A DNA stretch of 64,000 nucleotides from Micromonospora sp. HM5-17 (GCF_003762835.1 NZ_RJWA01000003.1:620001-684000), one strand, 5' to 3'; positions 47,037 to 57,167 are shown, counted from the stretch's first letter. Notes: a model not told the origin generated them from the sequence alone. A program made the numbers and translations.

Positions 47037-47083
47037 ATTGAACGTCGTTCAATGAGGCGGGTATCACTGAACAGCGTTCAATC
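47037..47083. promoter_or_regulatory. Two operator sites upstream of the TetR gene
   Basis: Site 1 (47037-47055) is the perfect repeat CATTGAACG-T-CGTTCAATG. Site 2 (47067-47083) is ACTGAACAGCGTTCAAT, with the same core TGAAC…GTTCA. Their centres are 29 bp apart. They lie 20-65 bp before tetR and about 200 bp before the divergent cupin gene, so autoregulation is likely. Confidence 0.75.
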
Positions 47084-47103
47084 GGCTGTGGGACGATGAC
47101 CGG

Positions 47104-47769
47104 ATGACCGCGCCGCTCACCCGACGACAGGCCGCCACCGAACAGACCCGCCAACGCCTCCTCGCCGCCGCCACCGAGCTGTTCTCCCGTCGCCCGTACG
47201 CGGACGTCACCGTCGGCGACATCGCCCGCGCCGCCGGTGTGTCCCAGGGTCTGCTGGCACACCACTTCGTCAACAAGCACGGCGCGTACGTGGCGACGCT
47301 GCGTGAAGCCCGACGCCGCCTCGGGACCCTCGCGGCGACCGACCCGGAACTGTCGCCGGGCGAGCGCCTGCGCGCCCACTGGAGAGACCACTTCAGCTAC
47401 CTGGCGGCCCACCCCGAGCTGGCCCTGAACCTGATCCTCACGCACGCGGGCACCCCCGAGGCCACCGCGGAGTTCGAGGCCGCCCGCCGCGAGGGCCTAT
47501 GCGACACCTGCCTGCTGCTCGGGCTCGACCCGGACCAGCCCGCCGTCGCGATGCTCATGCGCGCGTTCGGCGACAGCATGGATCGGCTCACCGCCGAATG
47601 GCTACGCGCCGGACAGCCGTTCACCATCCCGGTGCTCATCGAGACCGGCATCCAGCTGCTCGCCGGAACCCTGCGCGGACTACCCGTGATCGATCCCGCC
47701 GTCCGGGTCGACCGGGCGCTCCGCCTGCTGCGGACGGGTGGCCGAGGGACCGCCGGACGTACGGCCTGA
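47104..47769 (+). CDS. TetR-family transcriptional regulator
   Basis: The 221-residue protein has the TetR HTH (RLLAAATELFSRRPYADVTVGDIARAAGVSQGLLAHHF, read in parts, residues 18-57). A ligand-binding helical domain with many His, Leu and Met residues follows. It probably represses itself and the divergent cupin gene through the two TGAAC-type operators. The ligand is unknown. Confidence 0.88.
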   Translation: MTAPLTRRQAATEQTRQRLLAAATELFSRRPYADVTVGDIARAAGVSQGLLAHHFVNKHGAYVATLREARRRLGTLAATDPELSPGERLRAHWRDHFSYLAAHPELALNLILTHAGTPEATAEFEAARREGLCDTCLLLGLDPDQPAVAMLMRAFGDSMDRLTAEWLRAGQPFTIPVLIETGIQLLAGTLRGLPVIDPAVRVDRALRLLRTGGRGTAGRTA

Positions 47770-47973
47770 CCCCGGAGGGCGGCCCGGCGACGACGCCGAC
47801 GGTAGGGGCGTCGGTGGGCCACCCGGGTGGGCCGGTCCGGCCGGTCACGGGACAGCGCGAACGCCCTGGCTGAGGTAGTGTGCGCGTTCGTCGTTCCCGC
47901 CGGACCGGTGTCCGCGGGGACGTGCCGCGCCGTACCCCGGCGCGTTTCCCTGTCTGTCCTGAAAGGAACAACG

Positions 47974-48201
47974 ATGTCCACAACCGGCCCGGCCCCCGGG
48001 CAGCGGTCCTGGCTCGTCGCCGTGCTGCTCTGCTTCTTCCTCGGCGGCCTCGGAATCCACCGGTTCTACGTCGGCAAGATCGGCACCGGCATCCTCATGC
48101 TCATCACCTTCGGCGGCTTCGGCCTCTGGGCGCTGATCGACTTCATCATGATCCTGATCGGCAAGTTCACCGACAAGCAGGGCAACGAGCTGGCCCGCTG
48201 A
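47974..48201 (+). CDS. TM2-domain membrane protein
   Basis: The 75-residue protein has two transmembrane helices joined by the TM2 motif ([20 protein letters not shown], then [12 protein letters not shown]). The family is small, common in actinobacteria and of unknown role. ATG with GAAAGGAAC upstream is the start. Confidence 0.85.
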   Translation: MSTTGPAPGQRSWLVAVLLCFFLGGLGIHRFYVGKIGTGILMLITFGGFGLWALIDFIMILIGKFTDKQGNELAR

Positions 48202-48213
48202 TCGGTCGACGTT

Positions 48214-48240
48214 CCGCCCCGGCCCCGGCGGTCGGGGCGG
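48214..48240. terminator. 8-bp GC hairpin between convergent genes
   Basis: CCGCCCCG pairs with CGGGGCGG over an 11-nt loop. It lies 12 bp past the TM2 stop and 49 bp from the end of the penicillin-binding protein gene. Confidence 0.5.
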
Positions 48241-48288
48241 TGCATCCTCGGCACGGACGCGGTGGAGCGCGACGGTCTCGATCGCCGC

Positions 48289-50259
48289 TCAGCGGGCGGC
48301 GAGGCCGCGTAGGAACCTCTCGGCGATCGGTACGGCGGTTGCCGTACTCGATCCTCCCTGCTCCACGAAGACCGCGAACGCGACGTCCCCCTGCCAGCCC
48401 ACGAACCAGGCGTGGGTGTGCGCCGGATCGTTGTCGTACTCCGCGGTGCCGGTCTTGCCGGAGACCGGGCCACCCGGTACGTCCCGCAGCGCGGTGCCGG
48501 TCCCCGCGGTGACCACCTCCCGCATCATCGTGCGCAGCGGCTCGACCGAGCCGGGCTTCAGCTGCGGGCCCGGCGGCGCCGGGTCGCCCGGGGACGGCTC
48601 CAACACCAGCTTCGGCTGCTGCCACTGGCCCCGGGCCACCGCCGCGGTGGCCGCCGCCATCGCGAGCGGGCTGACCACCGTGGTGCCCTGGCCGAAGGCC
48701 GCGGCGGCCCGCTCGGTGGCCGAACCGCCGGTGGAGACCGTGCCGGTGAAGACGTCGACGCCGAGCCGCCAGTCTCCCTCCAGCCCCAGGCTGCGGCCGG
48801 CGTTGGCGAGCCCGTCCGGGCCCAGCCGCGGCGCCAGCTTGGCGAAGGCGGTGTTGCAGGACGCGGCGAAGTCGGTCCGGAACGGCACGGTCCCGAGCGC
48901 GAAGTTGTCGGAGTTCTTGAAGGAGCGGCCGTCGACGGTGAACCTCCGAGGGCAGTCGACGGGGGTGTCCAGGGTGACCGCCCCGGCGTCGAGCAGCCCG
49001 AGCGCGCTGACCATCTTGAAGGTCGAGCCGGGTGGCACCCGGGCGGTGAAGGCGAGGTTCTCGGCGGTTCCGCTGTTCGCCGCGGCGAGCACCGCGCCGT
49101 CACTGATCCGGAGCGCGACCAGGGCACTGCGCCGCGACGTACCGCGTAGTGCGGCGTCCGCCGCGTTCTGGGTCGGCACGTCGAGGGTGGTCTTCACCGG
49201 CGTCCCCGGCCTGGGCTCCTGCCGGAACACCTCGGTGCCGGTCGGGCTGACCGAGCCGTCCGGTCGCCGGCTCATGATGATCACACTGGTCCCCGCGGTG
49301 CCCCGGAGCTGCTTCTCGTACCGGCCCTGGAGCCCGCCGTGCCCGACCATGTCGCCGAGTTCGTAGACGCCGGGCTCGGCGGCCATGTCGTCGGCCTGGA
49401 CCGGGTCGACGGAGCCGAGCAGGGCCCGGGCGAACTCCCGGGTCGGGGCGAGTTCCCGCTGCTCCTCGCGGAACTTCGTCCCGGGTAGGTCGTAGATGCG
49501 CGGCTTGATCTGCAGGTACGCCTCCCGGCGGAGGCTGACCACGTCGACGAAGGCGTTCGGCTTCGCCTCCTTCAGCCGGTCGGGCAGATCGGAGAGGTCG
49601 ATCGGCGGCTCGATCCGGGGACGGATCGCCCGGAATGCCGCGTCGAGCTTCCGGACCAGGTCCGGTACGTCGGTCACCTGGTCGGGCTGCACCCCGACCA
49701 CCACCACCGGGCGCGGCCGGACGATCGGCTCCCCGGCGGCGTCGGTGATGGCGCCCCGGGGTGCCGTCAGCCAGCGCAGCGCCAACTGGTCACCGCTGGT
49801 GAGCTGGGGTTGGACGATCTTCGGCTCCCAGATGATCTGCCAGTCGTCCTGGTCGCCTCGGGTGAGCCGAAGCTCCGACGGATACGTCCAGTGCGTGTCA
49901 CCCGGCAGGGTCCAGTCCACCCGTACGGTGGCGGTCGCGCTGTCTTCTGTGATCTTCGCCGCACCCTCTCGGCTGAGCGCGGGCGGCGTCTTGGCGAGAT
50001 CGCCGGAGAGTTGTTTGATCTCCTCGGTCACCTCGGTGGCCGGGATCCGCTGCCCGGCCGGGTTCCGGAAGCCGACCTGGTGGAGATCGCCACCGCGCCA
50101 GCCGGCGAGGAAGGCATCGACGACCCGCTCGGGCCCGTCGTCGTCCGAGCAGGCTCCAAGCGACCCGGTGGCGAGCAGCAGGCCGGCCAACGCCGCGGCC
50201 GGCAGGCGGCGGGAGACCCGTCGCTGAGGACGCGGACGGAGTGGGGGCAGGATGCGCAT
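48289..50259 (-). CDS. Penicillin-binding lipoprotein with MecA-N-type domain (class B PBP)
   Basis: The 656-residue protein starts with a lipoprotein signal (lipobox LGAC). An NTF2-like MecA_N domain (about residues 35-150), a PBP dimer domain and a DD-transpeptidase domain follow. Active-site motifs are STFK with S412 (PPGSTFKMVS), SCN in AASCNTAF and KTG in VSGKTGTAEY. It crosslinks peptidoglycan on the outer face of the membrane. The ATG was chosen because it gives a signal peptide. A MecA-type N-domain does not by itself imply beta-lactam resistance in actinobacteria. Confidence 0.92.
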   Translation of the reverse strand: MRILPPLRPRPQRRVSRRLPAAALAGLLLATGSLGACSDDDGPERVVDAFLAGWRGGDLHQVGFRNPAGQRIPATEVTEEIKQLSGDLAKTPPALSREGAAKITEDSATATVRVDWTLPGDTHWTYPSELRLTRGDQDDWQIIWEPKIVQPQLTSGDQLALRWLTAPRGAITDAAGEPIVRPRPVVVVGVQPDQVTDVPDLVRKLDAAFRAIRPRIEPPIDLSDLPDRLKEAKPNAFVDVVSLRREAYLQIKPRIYDLPGTKFREEQRELAPTREFARALLGSVDPVQADDMAAEPGVYELGDMVGHGGLQGRYEKQLRGTAGTSVIIMSRRPDGSVSPTGTEVFRQEPRPGTPVKTTLDVPTQNAADAALRGTSRRSALVALRISDGAVLAAANSGTAENLAFTARVPPGSTFKMVSALGLLDAGAVTLDTPVDCPRRFTVDGRSFKNSDNFALGTVPFRTDFAASCNTAFAKLAPRLGPDGLANAGRSLGLEGDWRLGVDVFTGTVSTGGSATERAAAAFGQGTTVVSPLAMAAATAAVARGQWQQPKLVLEPSPGDPAPPGPQLKPGSVEPLRTMMREVVTAGTGTALRDVPGGPVSGKTGTAEYDNDPAHTHAWFVGWQGDVAFAVFVEQGGSSTATAVPIAERFLRGLAAR

Positions 50260-50565
50260 GCCGTGGTCACCTACCGAAGGTTCGCACCGTCGAGGCTCCC
50301 TCGGCGGCAGCCTGACCGTAGTACACCCAGATTCCCCGCAGCTGCCCTGGCGTCGGGCTTGTGACGTCGGTCGGACTGCCGTGGGTGATGGCGGGGGCAG
50401 TGTGGGTAATCCGGGGCGGACGTGCCCGTTACCCACCGCGGGTTACGGGACACCGTCCGGATCCGGCCCTCCGGCCGGCGGTCCGCTGACGAGCGTGTGG
50501 ATCGGCAGGGCCTAGTCTGGGCGGAGAGTGACCCACGGCGTGGTGGGTCGAGGGGAGTGGCACCG
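50260..50565. other. Divergent region between the PBP and glutamate dehydrogenase genes
   Basis: TAGTCT at 50513-50518 is a plausible -10 for the glutamate dehydrogenase gene, giving a leader of about 40 nt with GAGGGGAG near its end. No other gene is supported. Confidence 0.4.
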
Positions 50566-53500
50566 ATGAACCGGCGTCCGGCGATCAAACCGGAACCCGC
50601 TCTTCGGCCGGCGTCCGCCGGCCGGGACGACAGCTACGACTCGGCAATCGACGACGACGGACCGGGGGCGCGACTCGCCTCCGGCGTCACCGGCGTGCCG
50701 GGGGCCAGCGTCGACACCCTGTACGACCTCGGATTACCCCCGGAGGCGCTGGCCGACGACGTCGAGGAGCAGGATCTTGACGAGCCGGTGCCGAATGCCG
50801 AGCGAATGGTCGCCCAGGCCGTGGCGCTGGCCGGCGACGACCACGACGCGGCGACCCTGGTCGACCGGTTCTGGCGGTTCGCTCCGGACGAGGAGCTGAT
50901 CGGCATCACCCCCGAGGAGATGCTGGCCGCCGCCCAGGCGCACCGGGAGTTGGCCGAGCAACGGGTGCCGGGAGAGCTGAAGCTGCGGATCCACGAGCCG
51001 GCACCCGAGCAGCAGCACACCGTGATCGAGATCATCACGGATGATATGCCCTTTTTGGTGGACTCTGTCACGGCGTTGCTGACCGGCCACCATCTCGACA
51101 TCCACATGTTGGTCCACCCGCTGGTCGTGGTGCGACGGGAGCCGCTCGGTCGGCTGATCGAGGTCGCCGCCGACGTGGAGCCGGATGACGCGATCGACGG
51201 CGACATCGTCGAGAGCTGGATGCGGATCGAGATCGACCCGGTCCGCAACCCCGAGGACCGGGACCGGCTGCGCGCCGAGTTGCAGCGGGTCCTGACCGAC
51301 GTCCGCGAGGCGGTCGAGGACTGGCCGAAGATGCGCCAGCGGGCCCTGGCGATCGCCGACGAGCTGGCCGCCGCCCGAACCGGAGAGAACCGCCCTCCGG
51401 TGCCGGAAAAGGACATCACAGACTCGGTGGAGCTCCTGCGCTGGTTGGCGCACGACCACTTCACCTTCCTCGGCTACCGGGAGTACCGGCTGGTCGACAC
51501 CGACCAGGGTCCCGCGCTCCAGGCGGTCCTCGGCAGCGGGCTCGGCATCCTGCGCCAGGACTCCCCCCGGCCGCGGGCGCTCTCCTCGATGACCCCCGAG
51601 GCAGCCGCGAAGGTGCGGGAGAAACGGCTTCTCATCATCACCAAGGCCAACTCCCGGGCCACCGTGCACCGCTCGGCGTACCTGGACTACATCGCGTTCA
51701 AGGTCTTCGACTCCAGCGGCGAGGTGGTGGGGGAGCGGCGGTTCCTCGGCCTGCTCGCCACCGCCGCGTACCGGACCAGCGTGCGCGAGCTGCCGGTGGT
51801 GCGGCGGAAGGTCGCCGAGGTGCTGGAGCGCTCCGGGCTCAGCCCGCGTAGCCACTCCGGCAAGGACCTGTTGCAGATCCTGGAGACGTACCCGCGGGAC
51901 GAGCTGTTCCAGATCAAGACCGACGACCTCTACCAGGCGGTCATCGGCGTACTCCGGATGGCCGGCCGCCGCCAGCTCCGGGTCTTCCTGCGCCGGGACG
52001 CCTACGGGCGCTTCATCTCCTGTCTGATCTACCTCCCCCGGGACCGGTTCACCACCCAGAACCGGCTGCGGATGCAGGAGATCCTGCTCCGCGAGCTGAA
52101 CGGGATCGGCGTCGACTACACCACCCGGGTGACCGAGTCCATGCTCGCCCGGGTGCACTTCATCGTGCGGACCGACCCGACCAACCCGCCCGGCGAGGTC
52201 GACGCGGACCTGCTCGCCGAGCAGCTGGCCGACGCGACCCGGCTATGGGACGACGACTACCGGCTGCTGCTGGAGCGCAAGCTCGGCGACGAGCAGGCCA
52301 AGCGCCTCTTCACCCGGTACGCGGACGCGTTCCCCGAGGGCTACAAGGACAGCCACACGCCGTACGAGGCGATGAAGGACCTCGCCAAGCTGGAGCTGCT
52401 CGAGGAGCCGGGCCAGCTCGAGATGCACATGTTCCGCAAGTTCATCCCGCCCCGACCGCCGGCGGCGGGCGCGGAACAGAAGACCGAGGCGCCGGCCGCC
52501 GCCGAGGAGGTCCGGTTCAAGGTCTACCGGTACGGCGAGCCGATGATGCTCTCCGCGGTCCTGCCGGTGCTGCACTCGCTGGGCGTACGGGTGATCGACG
52601 AGCATCCGTACGAGGTGGAGCGGATCGACGGTCGGATCTACCTCTACGACTTCGGCCTGGAGCTGCCGGACGGCGCCCGGGACCTCGCCGAGGTGCGTCC
52701 GCACGTCGAGAACGCGTTCTCCGCCACCTGGCGGGGCGAGGCCGAGGTCGACGGCTTCAACGAGCTGGTGCTGCGCGGCGGCCTGACCTGGCGGCAGGTC
52801 GTCGTGCTGCGGGCGTACGCGAAGTACCTGCGTCAGGCCGGCACGGTCTTCTCCCAGGAGTACATGGAGGCCACCTTCATCGCGTACCCGGAACTCGCCG
52901 CGGCGCTGGTGGACCTCTTCGAGACGCGGTTCTCCCCGACGCTCGGGCTCAGCGCGGAGGAGCGGGCGCTACGCGGCAAGGAGCTGGTCGCCACGATCGG
53001 GCAGCGGCTCAACGAGGTGAACAGCCTGGACCAGGACCGGATCCTGCGGTCGTACCTGACGTTGATCCAGGCCACCCTCCGGACCAGCTTCTACCAGCGG
53101 CGCACCGACGGACGGCCGAAGCCGTACGTGGCGTTCAAGCTGGACCCGCAGGCGGTGCCCGACCTGCCGGCGCCCCGGCCGAAGTACGAGATCTTCGTGT
53201 ACTCGCCCCGGTTCGAGGGGGTCCACCTGCGGTTCGGCCCGGTGGCCCGCGGTGGCATCCGCTGGTCCGACCGGCGGGAGGACTTCCGGACCGAGGTGCT
53301 CGGCCTGGTCAAGGCGCAGATGGTGAAGAACGCCGTGATCGTGCCGGTCGGCGCCAAGGGCGGCTTCGTGCTGAAGCAGAAGCCCGGGGACCGGGACGAG
53401 GCGGTCGCCTGCTACCAGGAGTTCATCTCCGCCCTGCTGGACGTGACCGACAACCTGGTGGGTGGGCAGGTCGTGCCGCCGGAGGACGTGGTCCGGCACG

Positions 53501-55635
53501 ACGGCGACGACCCGTACCTGGTGGTGGCGGCGGACAAGGGGACGGCGACGTTCTCCGACATCGCCAACGAGATCTCCGTCTCCCGGGGCTTCTGGCTCGC
53601 CGACGCGTTCGCCTCCGGCGGTTCCGCGGGCTACGACCACAAGAAGATGGGGATCACCGCCCGGGGCGCCTGGGAGTCGGTGAAGCGCCACTTCCGTGAC
53701 ATGGGGATCGACACCCAGACCCAGGACTTCACCGTGGTCGGGGTCGGCGACATGTCCGGCGACGTCTTCGGCAACGGGATGCTGCTCTCCGAGCACATCA
53801 AGCTGGTGGCCGCCTTCGACCACCGGCACATCTTCCTCGACCCGAACCCGGACCCGGCGACCTCGTACGCCGAACGGCGGCGGCTCTTCGGCATCCCGCG
53901 GTCGTCCTGGGCGGACTACAACCCGGACCTGATCTCCGAGGGAGGCGGGGTCTACCCGCGTACGGCGAAGTCGATCCCGATCACCCCGCAGGTCCGGGCG
54001 GCGCTGGGCATCGAGGAGGAGGTGGAGTCCCTCTCCCCGCCGGAGCTGATGCGGGCGATCCTGACCGCCCCGGTGGACCTGTTCTGGAACGGCGGCATCG
54101 GCACCTACGTCAAGGCCTCCTCGGAGTCGCACGCCGAGGTGGGGGACAAGTCCAACGACGCGATCCGGGTGGACGGCCGGGACCTGCGCTGCAAGGTCGT
54201 CGGCGAGGGCGGCAACCTGGGCTTCACCCAGGTCGGCCGGATCGAGTACGCCATGGCGGGCGGCCGGATCTTCACCGACTTCATCGACAACGCCGCCGGG
54301 GTCGACACCTCGGACCACGAGGTGAACATCAAGATCCTGCTCGGCGCGGCCGTGGCCGACGGCGAGCTGAGCCGGCCGGACCGGGACGCGCTTTTGGCCG
54401 AGATGACCGACGAGGTCGCCGAGCTGGTACTCCGGGACAACTACGACCAGGCCCGGGCGATCGGCAACGCACTGGCCCAGGCGCCGTCGCTGCTGCCGGT
54501 GCACCGGCGGATGATCTCCGACTTCGAGCGCGCCGGCCACCTGAACCGGGAACTGGAGGCGCTGCCGCCGGACGAGGAACTGGCGGCCCGGACCGACTCC
54601 GGGCTGACCGCGCCGGAGTTCGCGGTGCTGCTCGCGTACGTCAAGATCGTGCTGGAGCGGGAGATCCTGGCCGACGGGATCGCCGACGAGGAGTGGACCT
54701 CGGACGTGCTGGCCGGCTACTTCCCGACCCCGCTGCGCGAGCGGTACGCCCACCGGATGGCCGAGCACCGGCTGCGCCGGGACATCGTCACCACGGTGCT
54801 GGTCAACGAGGCGGTCAACCGGGGCGGCATCACGTTCGTCTACCGGGTGGTCGAGGAGACCGGCGCGACCCCGGCCGACGTGATCCGGGCGTACGTGGTG
54901 GTCCGGGACGTGTTCCGGCTGAATGACGTCTGGGCGGCGGTCGAGGCGCTGGACAACAAGGTCCCGACCGAGGTGCAGACCGGGGTCTACCTGGACACCC
55001 GCCGGCTGCTCGACCGGGCGGTCCGGTGGCTGGTCACCAACCGGCGCTCGCCGATCGACGTCCCGGCGGAGATCGCCCGGCTTCGCGACGGGGTGGCGCG
55101 GCTGCTGCCGGAGCTCGGCCGACTCTTCGTCGGCAGCGAACGCGCCGCGCTGGAGGCACACGTCGAATCGTTGGTGCAGCGGGGACTGCCGCGGGACCTG
55201 GCCGAGCAGGCGACCCGGTTGATGTACGGTTTCGGGCTGCTCGACGTGGTGGAGACGGCTGCCGCGACGGGCCGGGACGTCGGTGAGGTGGCCGCCGTCT
55301 ACTACGTCCTCTCGGACCGCTTCCGGGTCGACTCGCTGCTGTCGAAGATCTCCCTGCTGCCCAGGGAGGACCGCTGGCAGACGCTGGCCCGGATGGCCCT
55401 GCGCTACGACCTGTACGCCGCCCTCGCGGCGCTCACCGCGGAGGTGCTCGGCGCGACACCGGCCGACCTACCGGCCGAGGAGCGGGTGCAGGAGTGGGAA
55501 CGGTCGAACGCCATCTCGATCAGCCGTACCCGCAAGGCGATGGGGGAGTTCGATGAGTCCCGGGCGGATCTGGCGGCGCTCTCCGTGCTGCTACGGCAGA
55601 TCCGCACCCTGGTGCGTACCTCGGCGGCCGGCTGA
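50566..55635 (+). CDS. gdh: NAD-specific glutamate dehydrogenase, large (180-kDa) type
   Basis: The 1689-residue protein has the L_180 GDH layout: N-terminal ACT-like regulatory regions (about residues 100-650), a catalytic core and a long helical C-terminal domain. Catalytic segments include GPVARGGIRWSDRREDFRTE, VKAQMVKNAVIVPVGAKGGF and VVGVGDMSGDVFGNGML. It deaminates glutamate to 2-oxoglutarate with NAD and is mainly catabolic. In mycobacteria the orthologue is inhibited by GarA. The start is ATG, with GTG three codons earlier as the alternative. Confidence 0.95.
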   Translation: MNRRPAIKPEPALRPASAGRDDSYDSAIDDDGPGARLASGVTGVPGASVDTLYDLGLPPEALADDVEEQDLDEPVPNAERMVAQAVALAGDDHDAATLVDRFWRFAPDEELIGITPEEMLAAAQAHRELAEQRVPGELKLRIHEPAPEQQHTVIEIITDDMPFLVDSVTALLTGHHLDIHMLVHPLVVVRREPLGRLIEVAADVEPDDAIDGDIVESWMRIEIDPVRNPEDRDRLRAELQRVLTDVREAVEDWPKMRQRALAIADELAAARTGENRPPVPEKDITDSVELLRWLAHDHFTFLGYREYRLVDTDQGPALQAVLGSGLGILRQDSPRPRALSSMTPEAAAKVREKRLLIITKANSRATVHRSAYLDYIAFKVFDSSGEVVGERRFLGLLATAAYRTSVRELPVVRRKVAEVLERSGLSPRSHSGKDLLQILETYPRDELFQIKTDDLYQAVIGVLRMAGRRQLRVFLRRDAYGRFISCLIYLPRDRFTTQNRLRMQEILLRELNGIGVDYTTRVTESMLARVHFIVRTDPTNPPGEVDADLLAEQLADATRLWDDDYRLLLERKLGDEQAKRLFTRYADAFPEGYKDSHTPYEAMKDLAKLELLEEPGQLEMHMFRKFIPPRPPAAGAEQKTEAPAAAEEVRFKVYRYGEPMMLSAVLPVLHSLGVRVIDEHPYEVERIDGRIYLYDFGLELPDGARDLAEVRPHVENAFSATWRGEAEVDGFNELVLRGGLTWRQVVVLRAYAKYLRQAGTVFSQEYMEATFIAYPELAAALVDLFETRFSPTLGLSAEERALRGKELVATIGQRLNEVNSLDQDRILRSYLTLIQATLRTSFYQRRTDGRPKPYVAFKLDPQAVPDLPAPRPKYEIFVYSPRFEGVHLRFGPVARGGIRWSDRREDFRTEVLGLVKAQMVKNAVIVPVGAKGGFVLKQKPGDRDEAVACYQEFISALLDVTDNLVGGQVVPPEDVVRHDGDDPYLVVAADKGTATFSDIANEISVSRGFWLADAFASGGSAGYDHKKMGITARGAWESVKRHFRDMGIDTQTQDFTVVGVGDMSGDVFGNGMLLSEHIKLVAAFDHRHIFLDPNPDPATSYAERRRLFGIPRSSWADYNPDLISEGGGVYPRTAKSIPITPQVRAALGIEEEVESLSPPELMRAILTAPVDLFWNGGIGTYVKASSESHAEVGDKSNDAIRVDGRDLRCKVVGEGGNLGFTQVGRIEYAMAGGRIFTDFIDNAAGVDTSDHEVNIKILLGAAVADGELSRPDRDALLAEMTDEVAELVLRDNYDQARAIGNALAQAPSLLPVHRRMISDFERAGHLNRELEALPPDEELAARTDSGLTAPEFAVLLAYVKIVLEREILADGIADEEWTSDVLAGYFPTPLRERYAHRMAEHRLRRDIVTTVLVNEAVNRGGITFVYRVVEETGATPADVIRAYVVVRDVFRLNDVWAAVEALDNKVPTEVQTGVYLDTRRLLDRAVRWLVTNRRSPIDVPAEIARLRDGVARLLPELGRLFVGSERAALEAHVESLVQRGLPRDLAEQATRLMYGFGLLDVVETAAATGRDVGEVAAVYYVLSDRFRVDSLLSKISLLPREDRWQTLARMALRYDLYAALAALTAEVLGATPADLPAEERVQEWERSNAISISRTRKAMGEFDESRADLAALSVLLRQIRTLVRTSAAG

Positions 55636-55673
55636 CCCGCCGAACCGGTGGTCCGCGGCCCGGATCCCGTCGG

Positions 55674-56429
55674 TCACGGGATCCGGGCCGCGGACACCAC
55701 GATGTTGTTGGGATAGCTGCGCTTCTTCCGGTCGAAGACGCCCCCGCAGGTGATCACCTGCAACCGAGGGGTGTCGGCGTTTCCGTAGACCTGTTCCGCC
55801 GGGAACTTTGACTTCGGGTACGACCTGACGGAGTCGACCCGGAACCGCACCACCGTGCCGTCGGCCCGGCTCACCTCGATCCGGTCCCCGCGTTTGAGCG
55901 CGCCGAGCCGGAAGAATACGGCGGGTCCGATCGCCGCCGAGTCGACGTGCCCGACCACGACGGCGTTGCCGACCTCTCCGGGGCTGACGCCGGCCTTGTA
56001 CCAGCCGGCCAGCCGCGCCTGTTTGAACGAGGGCACCTGCACCGTGCCGTCCGGGTTCACCCCGACAGAGATGATCTTGGCGTCGACCTTGATCTTCGGG
56101 ATCGTGATCCTGACCGGCTCGGACCGGGACAGCGGCGGGAGCGCGGGCTGGCTCGGCCGACCGGTGCCGCGGGCGGTGGGTTGCGGTCCGGGTGCCGCCG
56201 TGGCGGAGTCCGGCGTTGGCTCCGGGTCGGGTTCCGCGGCGTCCGCCGTGCCCTCGGCGACGACGTCGTCCGGCTGGGGCGGCTGCGCCGGTGCCGGGTT
56301 GAGCCCGGCGGTGAGCAGCGCCGTCCCGCCGATGGCGAGGAGCGTCACCAGGACGACGCCGGCGGCACGCCACGGTCGCCCGTGCCGGCCGCCGGCGCTC
56401 CCGGCGTGCGCGTCAGGCGACCGAACCAT
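55674..56429 (-). CDS. Class F sortase, copy A
   Basis: The 251-residue protein has a signal-anchor helix (about residues 20-42), an acidic Pro-rich stalk and a sortase barrel. The catalytic His is in VVVGHVDS (H161) and the Cys in LQVITCGG (C228), with arginines in FDRKKRSYP just after it. Sortases join surface proteins to the cell wall or pilin subunits. It overlaps the upstream surface-protein gene by 17 bp, the same overlap as in the second cassette. Its partner lacks a standard sorting motif. Confidence 0.85.
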   Translation of the reverse strand: MVRSPDAHAGSAGGRHGRPWRAAGVVLVTLLAIGGTALLTAGLNPAPAQPPQPDDVVAEGTADAAEPDPEPTPDSATAAPGPQPTARGTGRPSQPALPPLSRSEPVRITIPKIKVDAKIISVGVNPDGTVQVPSFKQARLAGWYKAGVSPGEVGNAVVVGHVDSAAIGPAVFFRLGALKRGDRIEVSRADGTVVRFRVDSVRSYPKSKFPAEQVYGNADTPRLQVITCGGVFDRKKRSYPNNIVVSAARIP

Positions 56430-57123
56430 CGGTCCGACGCCGCCGCATCAGCAGGAAGCCACCGACCGCGGCCGCTCCCAGCATGCCGGCACCGGCCACG
56501 GCCTGGCTGCCGTTGCGGGTGACACCGCCGTCACCGGCGGGGACATGGCCGTACGGGAGCACCACGAGATTGCCGAAGCCGCAGCTGCCGGTGAGCGTGT
56601 ACGTCCCGGGACGGGTGTGCCGCGGCACCTTCGTCGAGACCCAGTACTCGACGCCGGTGAGGTAGTTTCCGACACCGCCCTCGCCACCGGGCTGGGCCGG
56701 CTGGGCGCCGTCGCTCGGCAGCGGTGGCTGGTCGCCGTCCCCTGGTAACGGCGGCTGGCCGGGCGTGGCGGGCTGACCCGGTGTGGTGGGCTGACCCGGT
56801 GTGGTGGGCTGACCCGGTGTGGTGGGCTGACCTGGCGTCGGCTGGCCGTCGGCCGGCGGGGTCGGTTGCTCCTTGACGGGCTTGAGGTGGAGCGTGCCCG
56901 TGACCTTGGACGAGACCCAGGGATCCTCGACCGGGAAGACACACCTCAGGATGATCTTGACGCTGCTTCCCGCCCGCACACCCTTCGGCTCCGTGTAGAC
57001 GAGGCCCAGGTTGCCCGGCTCGGGTGTGGGCGCTGCCACGGCGGTTCCGGGTGCGCAGATCAGCAGGGACGCGGCGCCGAGGGCAGCGCCCGCAATCACC
57101 TTTTCCAGCAACTTCCTACTCAT
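56413..57123 (-). CDS. Secreted C-terminally anchored surface protein, copy A
   Basis: The 236-residue protein has a signal peptide (IAGAALGAASLLICAPG). A compact domain with GLVYTEPKGVRAG and a Cys follows, then a Pro-rich repeat of PGQPTT hexapeptides. A second domain with TYTLTGSCGFG, a C-terminal hydrophobic helix and LMRRRRTD complete the protein. That resembles a cell-wall sorting tail, but no LPXTG or LAXTG precedes the helix. The ATG has AAGGAG 12 nt upstream. It is paralogous to the protein encoded at 58115-59179. Confidence 0.75.
   Translation of the reverse strand: MSRKLLEKVIAGAALGAASLLICAPGTAVAAPTPEPGNLGLVYTEPKGVRAGSSVKIILRCVFPVEDPWVSSKVTGTLHLKPVKEQPTPPADGQPTPGQPTTPGQPTTPGQPTTPGQPATPGQPPLPGDGDQPPLPSDGAQPAQPGGEGGVGNYLTGVEYWVSTKVPRHTRPGTYTLTGSCGFGNLVVLPYGHVPAGDGGVTRNGSQAVAGAGMLGAAAVGGFLLMRRRRTDGSVA
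56771..56824 (-). repeat. 18-bp tandem repeats encoding PGQPTT
   Basis: Three perfect 18-bp units start at 56771, 56789 and 56807, with degenerate partial copies on both sides. They form the Pro-rich stalk of the surface protein. Confidence 0.9.
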
Positions 57124-57167
57124 GACTGGTAGTCACTCCTTCCCCGTTGGGTTCGCCCGACAGCAGT

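Noticed and set aside
48289-50259. Beta-lactam-resistance determinant (mecA-like)
   Set aside because: MecA_N-type class B PBPs are normal housekeeping proteins in actinobacteria, and no resistance context is present.
52969-55161. 730-codon open frame antisense to the glutamate dehydrogenase gene
   Set aside because: It has the same cause, a GC-bias shadow of a well-recognised gene.
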